64,000 nucleotides of DNA from assembly GCA_037893245.1 (NCBI GenBank), contig JBAIAA010001105.1:186001-250000 (forward strand). Direction: 5' to 3'. The translations under genes were made by a program, and so were the position numbers. The notes under the pieces are model-generated. The model worked only from the letters and a program-made list of their open reading frames with translations, did not search any database and had not been told where the DNA came from. Of this stretch, positions 47,192-58,500 are shown piece after piece (the stretch's first letter is position 1; each line of letters begins with the position of its first letter). The DNA is from Crossaster papposus. Its lineage: Eukaryota > Echinodermata > Asteroidea > Velatida > Solasteridae.

Positions 47192-50100
47192 CTACTGGGA
47201 CTTGCGTCTCGCTAGGACCCATTCCATCAAAAATGCCACCAAGGATAGAGCTAATATGCATCCCCAGATGAAAAAGATCCAATCAAAACTCCCCGTCTGG
47301 TCGTACAGCCATCCTGAAAAACAAAATACAAAGAGCTGTAACATTTCGTTTGCGTAATACATTGGAGCTGTCAAACATAATAATATGTTTATTAAATAAT
47401 ACCTACTAATTTCAATCCATATAATTGCCTAGTTTTTTTCATATTACGCATCAGGCATTTTTAGGGGGCAGTGCATGGAAGGGAAAGAAATATAATATTG
47501 CTGACAACTTAAACTTGATCACTTGGCTACAATGAAAGCAGCTACCCGAAACGGTATCTGTCTGATTTCGTTAAATAGTTGACCATATCAATCTCAATGG
47601 CTTTTGGTGTTTATCGGTATAGACGAACCTAAATTATCAATATTGCCTTGATACTAGTGACGCCATCATTCATACATGCGCTTAACGGACCTCATAAAGC
47701 AATAAAATGATAAATAATATCATCTGCGTTACCTGGAAGGAATCCCAGACTGAAAATAAAAATGGCCGCCACCATCTCCATCCAAGCGAAGGCACACGCT
47801 AAGAGATCAGTTCCAAGCAGCTCCCTCGTGTACAGATCATTAAGCGATCCAGCTGCTCCAATCCCACCATAAAAGAGGAAGGCACTGGTCATCATCAGCC
47901 AGTAGGTGTTTACCCAGGGAGTTATCAGTAGAGCTGAGGAACATAGTGCGAACAACAGCACCATCACCGGTCGCAATTTCAACAAACCTCTGTCTACAGC
48001 AGGAGCAGACAGGAGCTTAAAAACGGCGTTGCCAAACCCGCCAGCTGTGGTGAATGTCACAGCGTCGTACGGAGAGAAGCCTTTTGCTTCGGATTGGGAA
48101 ACGTAATAGACAAACCACTGATCAAGCACAAAGCGCCTACCTACAAAGATGACTGCTGTGATCCAAAATGAGACTTGGAAACAAACCGAGAATCCGAAAT
48201 TGTTCATTTGAGCAGCGAAAGCGTCTCTGAAGGCGCTAAGTCGTGATGACTGTTTCAAGCTGGCTGTCTTCTCGGCACCTGACGAACCGACTTGTGGCTC
48301 CTCATTGGTGTCGGTTTCCACCGACTGGTAACTACCATTTATCTTGGATTTATCACTCGACGGTGCACGTAAGAGGGCGCCACAAACCCCAAGATTCAGG
48401 ACCAACCCTCCGAGAATAAGCGAAGCACCTCTCCAGCCGTACGTGTCTAGCAACAGTTGTACTAATGGTCCAGCAGTGATCATACCTACTGAAGCTCCTG
48501 AAGATCCAATTGCTAATGCTGTGGCAAAGGATGTCGTAAAACAGCGTCCAATTAACGCCCTCATCAGAATATGGGTGACACCTAAAGCAAGTCCTGCGGA
48601 TCATTAACAGGTAAGAGAACGATTGGGGGAACTATTCCACATTAGTTGTCAGGATAATTGTTAATATATAATTATTTCAGCATTAACACAAGTTAGAAAT
48701 TTTCAGAATTTCGCAAGTAATCCTATGGGCATCGGGCGCGGTCTTGTATATTCGTCGGCCTATTGCAAATGTTACAATAAGGTGGTTGCGGGCAAATATT
48801 ATCGTTGCAATTTAGTATGCAGGATTTAGACCTTAGACGTCATGCATATGATTAGCATATGTTACAGAGATTTCCCTGTAATGTATGCAAGATTTACCGC
48901 TTTAGAGTACGTACCATACCCCATTTGTTAAGTCCAGATAACAATGGTGTCTGGGAATCAGACTAACTTCCTGCCCACCGCCCACACTGGGCGCTAGGAA
49001 GCATTAATAAAGCAGGTTCACTCATACATTGATACGAATTGTTTCAGACATTATGCTCTGTCCGTCGTCAGGATATTTCAACGGTAAAGTGTGAATGGTG
49101 AAGAAAGATGCAACACAGTGATACTCAGGCAGGACGTGAACGATGCTTGAATTCCGTGCTGGTGGAGGATGCGCTTGATGTGGTGTGACGTGTACTATCT
49201 AAGCAGAGGAGGGTAATGAAACTATAGGGGCCATATAAGTAGTTGGCTTTGAGTAAAGGTAACCCTTTGGTCGGGGGTGGATCTGGGGTCTTGTATCTTG
49301 ACTTAGCTGAGCTTGTATCCGATGCGTTGCAGCGCCGTGGTGACGTGGTGGGCTTTTTTCGGGAAAATGTTCCTTGTCGCATAGTTCTATGCCCTGCATT
49401 GATGGAAGTCTTGATCTTGGGGTGATGAAAAGAACTGCCTTGGAGGTATCTGTCGTTGTGGGTGGGTTTACGGTAGACGCATAAGTCATCAATAGTTAAA
49501 CATAGGCCGAACCATAGGCCGAACTCATCACCAGCATCGAACACTAGTAACCCCGCCTCAGAGAAGCCATCGAAATTATCAAGCACTACAGTAGTATCCG
49601 AGGAGCTGTTTGGATCCAGTTTAGTAGTTCGCCCTCTGAGGGTGGGTGCCGGTGGTGCCGGTGGTGCAGGTGGTGCACCCTCCCTCCCTCCCTGAGGGTG
49701 TGATGTCAGTGGTGCTTCGGGTGCCTCCGAGAGTGGTGCTGTTGGTGCCTCCACTGTGTGGGGCGAAGTGGTGTTGTGTGCCTGTGCGTGCGTTTGTTTT
49801 TGATTGAAATAGGGGACGTAGGACAAAGGGAACAATGGGGTCCCCTATTCCGCAAAGGTCCCCGATTCAGACTCGTGTGCAAATCCTATGGCGATCATCC
49901 GAAAACGTTAGAGTACAAACAAAAGAGGGAAGACGGTCGGACAATGCCCCGTCCCCTATTGACGGCATTTACCCACTTGTGTGCGTGTGCATGTGCTCTT
50001 GCACCACATAACGATCGAGGGTCGAGACACAAAAGAGCACAAAGGGAACAAAAGCCCCTCGGTCGAACGTATGAATGGAAAAATACGCGAATACGTGGTG

Positions 50101-53100
50101 AAATAAAACATCAATGGGGTAAATTGAAAGCTGGATTCTGGTTGGTTAGGTTAAATAATACGCTCGATTTTGATTTGTTAGGTTAAATAATACGCTCGAT
50201 TCTGATTGGTTAAGTTAAATAATACGCTTGATTTTGATTGGTTAAGTTAAATAATATGCTCGGTTCTGATTGGTTAAGTTAAATAATACGCTTGATTCTG
50301 ATTGGTTAAGTTAAATACAACCTAGGTTGGTAATTGGCAAATTCAAATACAAAATATATATATAAATATACAATTAGAGTGTGGACAAGTCAGAACGTCA
50401 CCGTGAGATCACCGTTTGAGGCAGATTTGGGCAAGTCGGACATCAATTGACGCTGCAGAAGCCGGCATAGGTGTGACGTCACAGACAAGCTTGGAGATTA
50501 CCCTGTCTAATTCACGAGGATGCTCCGGACACGTTAAAACCTAAAACGTATGTTACGTTGTGATTGGTCGATTGAAAAACAGGAATGATTGTCTTGGATG
50601 TGAGAAATGGCAAACACCCAAGTCTTAACGCATGACATGAGGACTAAGTAACCAAGTCAACATGGGGGGAAATGGCAAACACCCAAGTCTTAACGCAGGA
50701 CATTAGGACTAAGTAACCAAGTCAACATGGGGGGAAATGGCAAACACCCAAGTCTTAACGCAGGACATTAGAACTAAGTAACCAAGTCAACGTGGGGAAA
50801 TGGAAAACACCCAAGTCTTAACGCTAGACATTAGGACTAAGTAACCAAGTCAACATGGGGGGAAATGGCAAACACCCAAGTCTTAACACATGACATTAGG
50901 ACTAAGTAGCCAAGTCAACATGGCGGAAAATGGCAAACACCCAAGTCGTAACGCAGGGCATTAGAACTAAGTAACCAAATCAACATGGGGGGATGGCAAA
51001 CACCCAAGTCTTAACGCAGGACATTAGGACTCGGTAACAAAGTCAACAATAATAATAATAACAACGCTTAATGGAAGAATTGGAAGACATCTTCATAGAC
51101 GTATGCACAACATTTTACTGTAACCTAACCCGTTTTTCCCTAATCCTTTTTGTACGAAATTTGGTATTTATAGATTTTAGACCTTACTCTATTGATCTAA
51201 ACTGTTAAAACAAATTGGAAGACATCTAAATGTCTTCCTAGTGTCAATGTCCCCTCAGTACCGTACAATTTATACTAAACTGTCTTCCTAAGGGTACATT
51301 TAGCAAAAATAGTAGGAAGCGTTACTATGTAAAGTGTCCAGATAAAGTTAGACCATGTCTATGGCCTCGGTGATGGCTTTGAATGGTCGGACTAATTAAT
51401 CCATTCCTCTGTCGTCAGGTTCCGCCCCGATTTTCCTGCTTGTAGTTTAGTTTTGTCTTCGTTGAAATAATGTTCTCTGATATTAACGTAGACTCGCCCC
51501 TTGAAACGTTTGACATTAACATAACGCTCACCTCCGATGTTAAATCTGACATCGTTCCTGTCGTTTTCTGCTTGTTCGAGGTCTGGACCAAACTTTCTCT
51601 TCTTGGCGACTTTTCCCTTCACGAACGGAGGCTTAAGCCCTGTCCGCACTGGACTTAATTTGGGCAAACTAACCGAGCCAATGGGTAACTTGCCCATTTC
51701 AAGTCCAGTGCGGACAGCCTGGGTAACTTTCCTCACAGGTAACTAACCCACGCCGCGTGGGTAGTTTAACCGAGCAAAAGGTGCCCAGGAAGATTGACCA
51801 GGAAGATTTAACCGAGCCAGAAAATCCAGTGCGGACGCGACGTCTCGGTTAAATCTTCCATCACCCATTATGTAAGAAAATAATGTTGAGAGCTAGCGTC
51901 GGGAACAGACGATCCGGTCGTCAAGTCGCGGTCATAGGTCACGCAGGGCGCCCTCTTTATTGTTTTGGAGTCAGTTCGGTTAGTTTACCCATCGTCTTGG
52001 CAATTCTACCCGCGTCAATTAAATCCAAGTGCGGACGGTGGGAAGATCAACCCATCGGGATGTTACCCGGCGTCATGGTCAAATTACCCAAAATGTTTAT
52101 CCAGTGCGAACACGGCTTTAGAGAAGTCCGCTGTTCCGGGCAGCTCTGCCATGGCAGCCGCCAGCAAGTCCGGTGCGGCCCCGAGCCAATCTGACTCTCC
52201 TTCTTCTGCGTTGCGATGCACGATATGAACCACGCTCTCTCTGGTGAACATGTTGTAATAGTACGATCTCTTCTAATTTGCACTGTAAGCTTCGCGCCAA
52301 CCACTCTTAACTTGGGTGTGAGTGAACTTCTTCACACACTCAAACGGCCCCTTGTCCAAACCGATGGTTTGGGAAGACGGAGGTACGCTCGGTCCTGACT
52401 CAATATTTGAGTGTTTTATCCGTTCCCACTTCCTGAATTAATTGTAATTTTATGATGGATGTGTTTGATACATATTTTAAATGACTATTGTAAATCTTTA
52501 AATGTTTTAATATGTTTAAGGTTTTATTGATGTAACCACTATACAATTCAACCTTTGGGTTGCAAACAAGTGGAAATAAACCAGCAATAATAATAATAAT
52601 AATATTTGTTTTGCGTGATATAATTTTGTATTCGTGCAGAACTTGTAAAACTTCAGTGGCTGGCATACGAATGACAACCTAATTTTTTAACACACCTACT
52701 GTCATATTCTTTTCGAACTCTCACATCCAAGACAATCATTCCTGTTTTTCAATCGACCAATCACAACGCAACATACTTTTCAGGTTTTAACTTTAACTTT
52801 TAAAATCAACACGAGTGAAGAGACGTATGTAGGCCTAACAAGCACCAAAATTAAACAAAGATTTGGAAACCACCGGCAATCATTCAAGATTGTATGGACG
52901 CTAAAAAACAAAAACACTCAATTCACAATTAAGTGGAAAACCTTGAGCAATGTTCAACCGTACTCTAACATCAGTAAACGATGCAACTTATGCACTATGG
53001 AGAAATTCTATATTATCTGCCACCTATAAATGGCTACTCTAAACCAAAGATCTGAGCTAACTAGCGCATGCCGAAACGCGGCTAAATTCAAGCTAGTAAA

Positions 53101-56100
53101 GCACGCCAAAACCACACCAGAGTGTAATACTAGGCCATGGTCGAATTGTTTGGCTGCGACTTCAAGTTTAACGCGGGTCTGTGGTAGTACAGCCACTTCC
53201 CATGGACTCGTGTGTGATGTCGAGCCGCGGCCGGGTAGTTCGGACAATATTTTTCCCACGCCCACGTCATCGCGTAATCCTAGCGCGTGTTTTTGCGTTC
53301 GCGCGTTCCCCTAACTTGGTGTACAGGTAGAATGTTTCGAGAACACCATTACAATTCCCTGACGTGTGGAGGTATCCACGAAACAGATTTGTCGGAATAA
53401 AATATGGTGAACTAAAACCTATCCTAGTTTGTGATTGATTTTATATATTATATATATATATATTCAATTTGAATTTACCAATCACCAACCTAGGTTGTAT
53501 TTTACTTAACCAATCAGAATCGAGCATAATATTTAACTTAAACAATCAGAATCGAGCGTATTATTTAACGTAACCAATCAGAATCGAGCGTATCATTTAA
53601 CTTAACCAATCAGAATCGAGCGTATTATTTAACCTAACCCATCAGAATCGAGCGTATTATATAAATTAACCAATCAAAATCTATTGTATTATTTAACTTA
53701 ACCAACCAGAATCAAGCTTTCAATTTACCTCATTGACGTTTTATTTCACCACGTATTCGCGCATGCGCACACGCACACACACAACACCACTTCGTCCCAC
53801 ACAGAGGAGGCACCAAAATTACCACTCTTGGAGGCACCTAGAGCACCACCGACACGTACCACACCCCATGGGAGAGAGGGAGTGTGCACCACCAGCACCA
53901 CCTGCACTCACCCGCAAGGGGTACACCACCAAACGGGGTACAAACAGCTCCTTCAATACTACTCACAACAAAGTACGGTTCCCCAGGACATTGGTTACTC
54001 CATCCGCGACATCTGGGTCCACATCACTAACTCACAGTCCAATGGGTCCCCTATAGCCTAGGACACTTTCTTCAGCCTATGGGTTCCCTATACTCTTGGC
54101 AACCTTCCCCTTTGCTCTCTTCCTTCACACTGTGAAAGTTAACGCCTCAGTGATCATCTAGCATCCTCCACGTCCTGCATGAGTACCCCTGGAAACCTAA
54201 TTCTCGTGTTGAATGAACACTCGAACAAGGTTCTAAAAGACGAGAACCTACACACGAAAGGTGTTCGCGCACCGACCTTTCACTCCCCTCTCATTTCAGT
54301 GGGGAGCAGATAAAGAACGTAAAAAAAATGGCGGACAGTTAGGCCTCTCCGGAACTTGCCTTAGTGTATGTGCATAAAAATCGGAGGTAGTTATTCAGTG
54401 CACGAGCAGTATTAATGAAAAAATGAAATTGTACGTGATCATTATAAGTGAGCTGATCTAAATTTGTAGATGTAAATGATTTTCGTGAACTAGTTTACTA
54501 ATTTTAATTCGGAGCTTTCAGGGAGAGGGGAGGGGGGGCTGTACAATTCGTCTACCAAATGTGACTCCAGCAAGCGCGTAGCGCGAAACCATTTTCCCTG
54601 GACATTTTGAATTCTAGTCTAGATGCTCTGTGGTGCAATCTGAGGTGATTTCTTGCCACTTTCCTATGAAATTACGTATTACATGTACATCGATACATGA
54701 TACCGATTTCCAGACGTTTCGGGTTTTGTTTGCAATGAAATCAACTTTGCTCAGCAGCTCAATTTGACGATTCCAGGGCATAGTGCCCTTTTAATACGAT
54801 TGGGTCCATTTGTAAATTTAGATACAATCATGCATGAATGGCAGGGGTTGATAGGAATCACAGATTTACCGGCTGCTAGTGCTAGTATTGATGTAAACAT
54901 GACAATACTAGTTGAAAAAGAAGCGATGATCATAGAGACTCCGAGCATAAAACCGCTGACCGTCACCACAGTGCGAGTACCAAACATGACCTCAAGTGGC
55001 CTGGCAAGGAGACCTATAATAAAACACAAAATATTGCATCAAAGACTACACCTGAAGGAAGTGAAGGAACCAGACTACAACAACAGCATTTATACATTTC
55101 TTGGTTTCCAGCTATAGAAAACTTCAAAAATAGGTCAGTTTCACTAATGGTGCATGGTGTATCAGAAACGTGGTAGGTAGATATGGGTCACGGATGTTTC
55201 CATTAAATGTTCAGATTCATCTGAATCAACATCAGCAATAAATTTGGATCACTTTGAATGTTGGTTGTTGTTTTTACAGATATGGCGTTTTTTAGGTTGG
55301 GGTGGAGGTCTGAGCTCTACCAAGTGCCATTTTTCTAGTTAGTGTATTTAGTTAATAATAATAATAAGAAGAATATTGAATTTATAGTGCGCGCTCTCCA
55401 GGACCAGCCTGTTTGAGGGCGCATTACATTGCAGTCCCAAATAAAATAATACAATTACAATAAACAATAAGCATTATAATATACATTAAACACATACAAT
55501 ACTGTACCACTTTAACTAACAAAGCTAAAAATACTTTACAAATTCAAGAATGCCTTCGCCAAAAGAAAGATTTTTAGGTGTTTTTTACTAGACTTTGCGA
55601 GTGTAAACTATGAATATCAGATGGCAGATTACTCCATAAAGTAGGTGCGGCCGATGTAAAAGCTCGGTTTCCTAATGTTGACAACATTTTTCCATTTGGG
55701 TGTTTTAATAAAATTTCACCTGTAGACCTGAGTCTGTAACGACTTTGAGTACGGATTGTAATTAGTTCACTTAGGTAATTGGGAGCAAGGCCATGTATAC
55801 ATTTAAAAACCATTAGTAAAATCTTAAAATCTATTCGAAACTTATTCAATACTATGTGATGGTGAACAGTACTGTCAAAATTTTCCGAAACCCACAATTT
55901 TGTTGCCATTTTTCTTCAAACAACAGTGAGTAACGGCTAAAGCGGGCCAGAATTTGTTTCTGTGTTGCTCTTACATTACCAAACATAATGAAAGTGACTC
56001 GCATGCGAAAAATTATTTCAAACCTTACCGGTAACACATATGACTGCAGTGATAATGGATATCATCCAGCCGACCAGCCAGGTTTGTGACGCGAATTGCT

Positions 56101-56224
56101 CTTGTAGTGTGGGTAACATCACTCCCAGACCCTTGATGAGCCACATCCAGAACACATAGCTGACAAACAAACATAGAACTGCGTACCAACCCTGGTGCAT
56201 CCGACAAGCTTGGGTCTCGCCCAT
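47192..56224 (-). CDS. SLC16-like transporter gene 2, complete (4 coding exons)
   Basis: A 12-TM transporter of the monocarboxylate transporter family, expected in the plasma membrane; the substrate cannot be read from sequence. Exons: 56224-56029 (65 codons plus 1 base, TM1-2), 55013-54870 (48 codons, TM3), 48593-47733 (287 codons, TM4-11) and 47313-47192 (TM12, stop TAG). All introns are GT-AG and total 1323 coding bases, giving 440 residues. Visible family traits are GLGVMLPTLQEQF after TM1, RPLEVMFGTRTVV between TM2 and TM3, LLDTYGWRGASLILGGL around TM5-6, and a long polar TM6-7 loop (about residues 198-240). Two signatures are weak: TM1 has HQGWYA instead of acidic-Gly-Gly-Trp, and the TM5 YF-x-K-R-R element reads CFTTSF. 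No stop or frameshift was found. Intron 2 (6.3 kb) is full of repeats. Confidence 0.88.
48594..49019. other. Gene 2 intron 2, ancestral part
   Basis: Parallel to 20250-21190 and 63136-64000, with a deletion. No gene. Confidence 0.6.
49266..49493 (-). pseudogene. Penelope-like reverse transcriptase fragment
   Basis: Within a longer minus-strand ORF (49835-49125), residues about 115-190 read DDLCVYRKPTHNDRYLQG, then HHPKIKTSI. VYRKPTHTDRYL with a following His-His-Pro is a typical C-terminal RT signature of Penelope-like elements. The upstream part of the ORF is Pro/Ala-rich low complexity (PPAPPAPPAP) and lacks RT catalytic motifs, so only the tail of the domain remains. Not functional as it stands. 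Confidence 0.7.
50150..50325. repeat. 32-bp tandem repeat, about 6 units (left arm)
   Basis: Units read TTAAATAATACGCTCGATTC plus TGATTGGTTAAG. Each unit carries an ATTGG/CCAAT-type word. The inverted set is at 53500-53715. Confidence 0.9.
50605..51050. repeat. About 63-bp minisatellite, 7 units
   Basis: Units contain GGCAAACACCCAAGTCTTAA and GGACTAAGTAACCAAGTCAA, ending in a G run. Confidence 0.92.
51051..51347. other. A/T-rich spacer, no gene recognised
   Basis: Begins with an (AAT)n run at about 51049-51062; 'ggaagacatct' words recur in both orientations. Nothing else seen. Confidence 0.5.
51348..52251 (-). pseudogene. PC4/SUB1-like protein gene, MITE-split and frameshifted
   Basis: Read right to left, an ORF opens at the ATG at 52251 (MFTRESVVHIVHR), after an in-frame TAG, and runs to the MITE border at about 52121. 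The same frame resumes at 51632. It then codes KKRKFGPDLEQ, a basic segment, and a domain with FNIGGERYVNVKRFKG, VYVNIREHYF and LTTEEW. That is the pattern of the single-stranded-DNA-binding C-terminal domain of PC4 (SUB1, coactivator p15). After WIN the frame shifts: VRPFKAITEAIDMV and a stop (51348-51350) lie in another frame. The two lesions make it a pseudogene. It has no introns apart from the MITE, so it could be a retrocopy or mobile-element cargo. Confidence 0.72.
51636..52117. mobile_element. Harbinger-like MITE in the PC4-like gene, TTA duplication
   Basis: Ends AGCCCTGTCCGCACTGGA and the complement of TCCAGTGCGAACACGGCT; TTA at 51633-51635 and 52118-52120. Interior has repeated words GGTTAAATCTTCC and GGGTAACT. 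Removing it rejoins the reading frame of the PC4-like gene. Confidence 0.82.
52252..52715. other. No gene recognised; LINE-like tail
   Basis: 52400-52600 ends in an (AAT)n run preceded by 'gcaaacaagtggaaataaacc', like the 3' tail of a LINE or SINE fragment. Confidence 0.4.
52808..53029 (+). pseudogene. GIY-YIG endonuclease fragment (Penelope-like)
   Basis: A 73-codon open stretch to a TAA at 53027. It reads EETYVGLTSTKIKQRFGNH, then WTLKNKNTQFTIKW and RCNLCTMEKFYIIC. The Tyr-Val-Gly, Arg and His positions, the trailing Trp-rich strand and the Cys-x-x-Cys motif match the GIY-YIG nuclease module of Penelope-like elements. After the stop the same frame continues with ATLNQRSELTSACR, which also belongs to this domain, so the TAA is a lesion. 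Part of the large inverted-repeat structure. Confidence 0.72.
53500..53720. repeat. 32-bp tandem repeat, inverted set (right arm)
   Basis: About 6-7 units of the complement of the 50150-50325 unit (TTAACCAATCAGAATCGAGC). Preceded by an (AT)n run at about 53440-53465. Confidence 0.9.
54241..54869. other. Gene 2 intron 2, part next to exon 2
   Basis: 54560-54770 matches 25490-25690 of gene 1. 'gggcatagtgccctttta' at 54777 is a lone end of the TTAA MITE family. 54800-54820 is the empty site for the Helitron array. No gene. Confidence 0.6.
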
Positions 56225-56424
56225 AATGAAGCCCTATCTGATATTCTTTCCGTTTTCGCTTTCGCTGTGACAGCTATGAACAAAACCACCAAATCGTGCA
56301 ATGGCAATTCTTTTTTGTCCAGACGTTACACAAAGGCTCGATGCCGTTATGTGTTTCGCAACAAAACCTTTCCTGGGCATGGATCAACGACTCCAGAAAT
56401 ATAAGACAGCCGGTTTTGGCTTAA

Positions 56425-56887
56425 AGGGGTACTATGTCCTGAAATTCCTAAAATATCATGTTTCGGATTGTTTACTTATCCTGTTTTAAACATATGGTTA
56501 AAAAGAAATCAACCTAGTATTATAATGTCTTACCGCTCTCGAGAAAAGACGGAAACAACCCCGGTTGTTTAAGCGGACACGACGGTGTACGCATACCTTT
56601 TTCCTGTCGTTTTCGTTTAGAATGTTTAATACACGATGTGTGTGTCCATAAATTGCACACGGCACCAACACACAATTAATGTGGTTTGTTTTTACATGTC
56701 CTACATTGTACATCCAAACAGTTCGAGTTTCTGGGGTCACTTTGTGTGTACACACGAATAACTTAAAACGCCAGGTTGTTAAAGGAAGGTTGTGTGAATG
56801 TTTATATCCTACTCTTTCAGATGAACATAATTTCGTTCAAAACGCGTTTTGTAGCCCCATTGGGCAATTCCAGGACATTGTACCCCT
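56425..56887. mobile_element. TTAA-flanked MITE in SLC16 5' flank, copy 4
   Basis: Same ends and TTAA borders as 11327-11734, at the same place upstream of exon 1 of gene 2. It has an extra internal segment around 56740-56850. Confidence 0.72.
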
Positions 56888-56984
56888 TTAACCTGAGTAC
56901 TTTTACACCCGCGCATAGCTCACCGCTTGCAGCGGCAACTCTATTTGTATGGAGAATACTATGGTGTACTATTAAGGTCACTAA

Positions 56985-57543
56985 AACGGCGCGGTGTGTG
57001 TTGTTTAGCGGCGCGGTGAGTGTTGTTTAGCGGCGCGGTGAGTGTTGTTTAGCGGCGCGGTGAGTGTTGTTTAGCGGCGCGGTGAGTGTTGTTTAGCGGC
57101 GTGGTGAGTGTTGTTTAGCGGCGCTGTGAGTGTTGTTTAGCGGCGCAGTGAGTGTTGTTTAGCGGTGCTGTGAGTGTTGTTTAGCGGCGCGGTGAGTGTT
57201 GTTTGGTGGCGCGGTGAGTGTTGTTTAGCGGCGTGGTGAGTGTTGTTTAGCGGCACGGTGAGTGTTGTTTAGCGGCGCGGTGTGTGTTGTTTAGCGGCGC
57301 AGTGAGTGTTGTTTAGCGGCGCTGTGAGTGTTGTTTAGCGGCGCAGTGAGTGTTGTTTAGCGGTGCTGTGAGTGTTGTTTAGCGGCGCGGTGAGTGTTGT
57401 TTAGCGGCACGGTGAGTGTTGTTTAGCGGCGCGGTGTGTGTTGTTTAGCGGCGCAGTGAGTGTTGTTTAGCGGTGCTGTGAGTGTTGTTTAGCGGCGCGG
57501 TGAGTGTTGTTGAGCGGCGCGGTGTGTGTTGTTTAGCGGCGCT
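56985..57543. repeat. 22-bp VNTR, about 25 units
   Basis: Unit CGGCGCGGTGAGTGTTGTTT plus AG, with substitutions at the GCGCGG positions. G/T-rich strand, interrupts the 5' flank of gene 2. Confidence 0.95.
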
Positions 57544-57544
57544 A

Positions 57545-58076
57545 AACGACTTATATGTCAGATGACTTATGTCGTACGTACGACTTCAATGTCAGACATA
57601 TGTCGTACGTACGACATAAGTAGGCCTACGCCGCGCGCACCTCATTCGGTAGGGTACATACGACGTATGAATTTTAACTCGTACGTACGACTTATATGTC
57701 GTACGTATGAGTTATAGTAGCATTGGAGTAGCTCCACGGTCGCCCTACCGAATGAGGTGCGCGCGGCGTAGGTCTACTTATGTCGTACGTACGACATAAG
57801 TCTGACATTTAAATCGTACGTACGACATAAGTCTGACATTTAAGTCGTACGTGTGAGTTAGAATTCATAAGTCCTACGTACCCTACTGAATAAGTGCGCG
57901 CGGCATAGGCCTACTTATGTCGTACGTACGACATAAGTCTGACATTTAAGTCGTACGTACGACATAAGTCTGACATTTAAGTCGTACGTACGACATATAA
58001 CTCGTACGTACGACATATAACTCGTACGTACGACATATAAGTCGTACGTACGACATATAAGTCGTACGTACGAGTT
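57545..58076. repeat. Palindromic satellite built on GTCGTACGTACGAC
   Basis: At least a dozen copies of the self-complementary word TCGTACGTACGA, spaced by ATAAGTCTGACATTTAA or ATATAA. A longer inverted pair (57598-57655 and 57743-57800) includes 'taggcctacgccgcgcgcac' and its near-complement. Can fold into large cruciforms. No coding content. Confidence 0.92.
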
Positions 58077-58179
58077 AGCTGAAGTGAGAGAAAATAATTA
58101 TTTTCACCATGTCCTAATACAGCTTCGCAGAAAACTATGTAACCATCAGTCAGTTTACCAGCCTTAGTTTGTGTGGAAT
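58077..58179. other. Spacer, nothing recognised
   Basis: Short A/T-rich spacer between the satellite and the hairpin. Confidence 0.4.
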
Positions 58180-58239
58180 CAATGGGAGACTTTTGAGACG
58201 ATAGCGGGCGCCAGCTATCGTCTCAAAAGTCTCCCATTG
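58180..58239. repeat. Perfect 26-bp stem hairpin
   Basis: CAATGGGAGACTTTTGAGAC plus GATAGC pairs exactly with 58214-58239 across an 8-base loop (gggcgcca). The stem is as long as those of some miRNA precursors, but perfection and a tiny loop favour a recent inverted duplication. Confidence 0.92.
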
Positions 58240-58500
58240 TGCATTTCTGATCTGAATCTGCTGTGGATCACCCATAACCATACTTCAGCCTAATTCTTGA
58301 CGTTAGAATTAATTACTGCCTATCATCACGACAGATGTTACGTAATTTAAAAATGCTACCGTTATGGCACTGAAAACAAAATAGTCAGTCACTATGCCAA
58401 AGCATTTAGTCTCAAGATCGGATCTATGCATGGGTAACCTTTTTGGAAGGTTTCATTTCTTGTATTAATCCTTGACTTATTGTATTGACTTTCACAGTGG

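Larger units (their letters stand above)
49020..54240. mobile_element. Large inverted-repeat element with Penelope-like fragments
   Basis: Two arms run in opposite orientation. The left arm is about 49020-50605 and the right about 52716-54240. They match in the 'gaatgattgtcttgg' segment (50575-50600 against 52720-52745), the 32-bp repeats, the CCTAGGTTG palindrome area and the Pro/Ala-rich stretch. The left arm holds a Penelope-type RT piece (minus strand) and the right a GIY-YIG piece (plus strand). Between them sit a minisatellite and a PC4-like pseudogene. Penelope elements are known for inverted and tandem terminal repeats, so an inverted pair of copies is my preferred reading. The left side of the equivalent site in gene 1 (25201-25480) has only a short remnant. 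Confidence 0.55.

Noticed and set aside
49758-50186. 142-codon plus-strand ORF in the Penelope-like arm
   Set aside because: Antisense to the Pro/Ala-rich repeat region and crossing tandem repeats; no domain.
47192-56224. Bacterial-type single-exon MFS genes
   Set aside because: Exon 3 alone looks like a long ORF, but conserved GT/AG borders and phase-matched partner exons show spliced eukaryotic genes.
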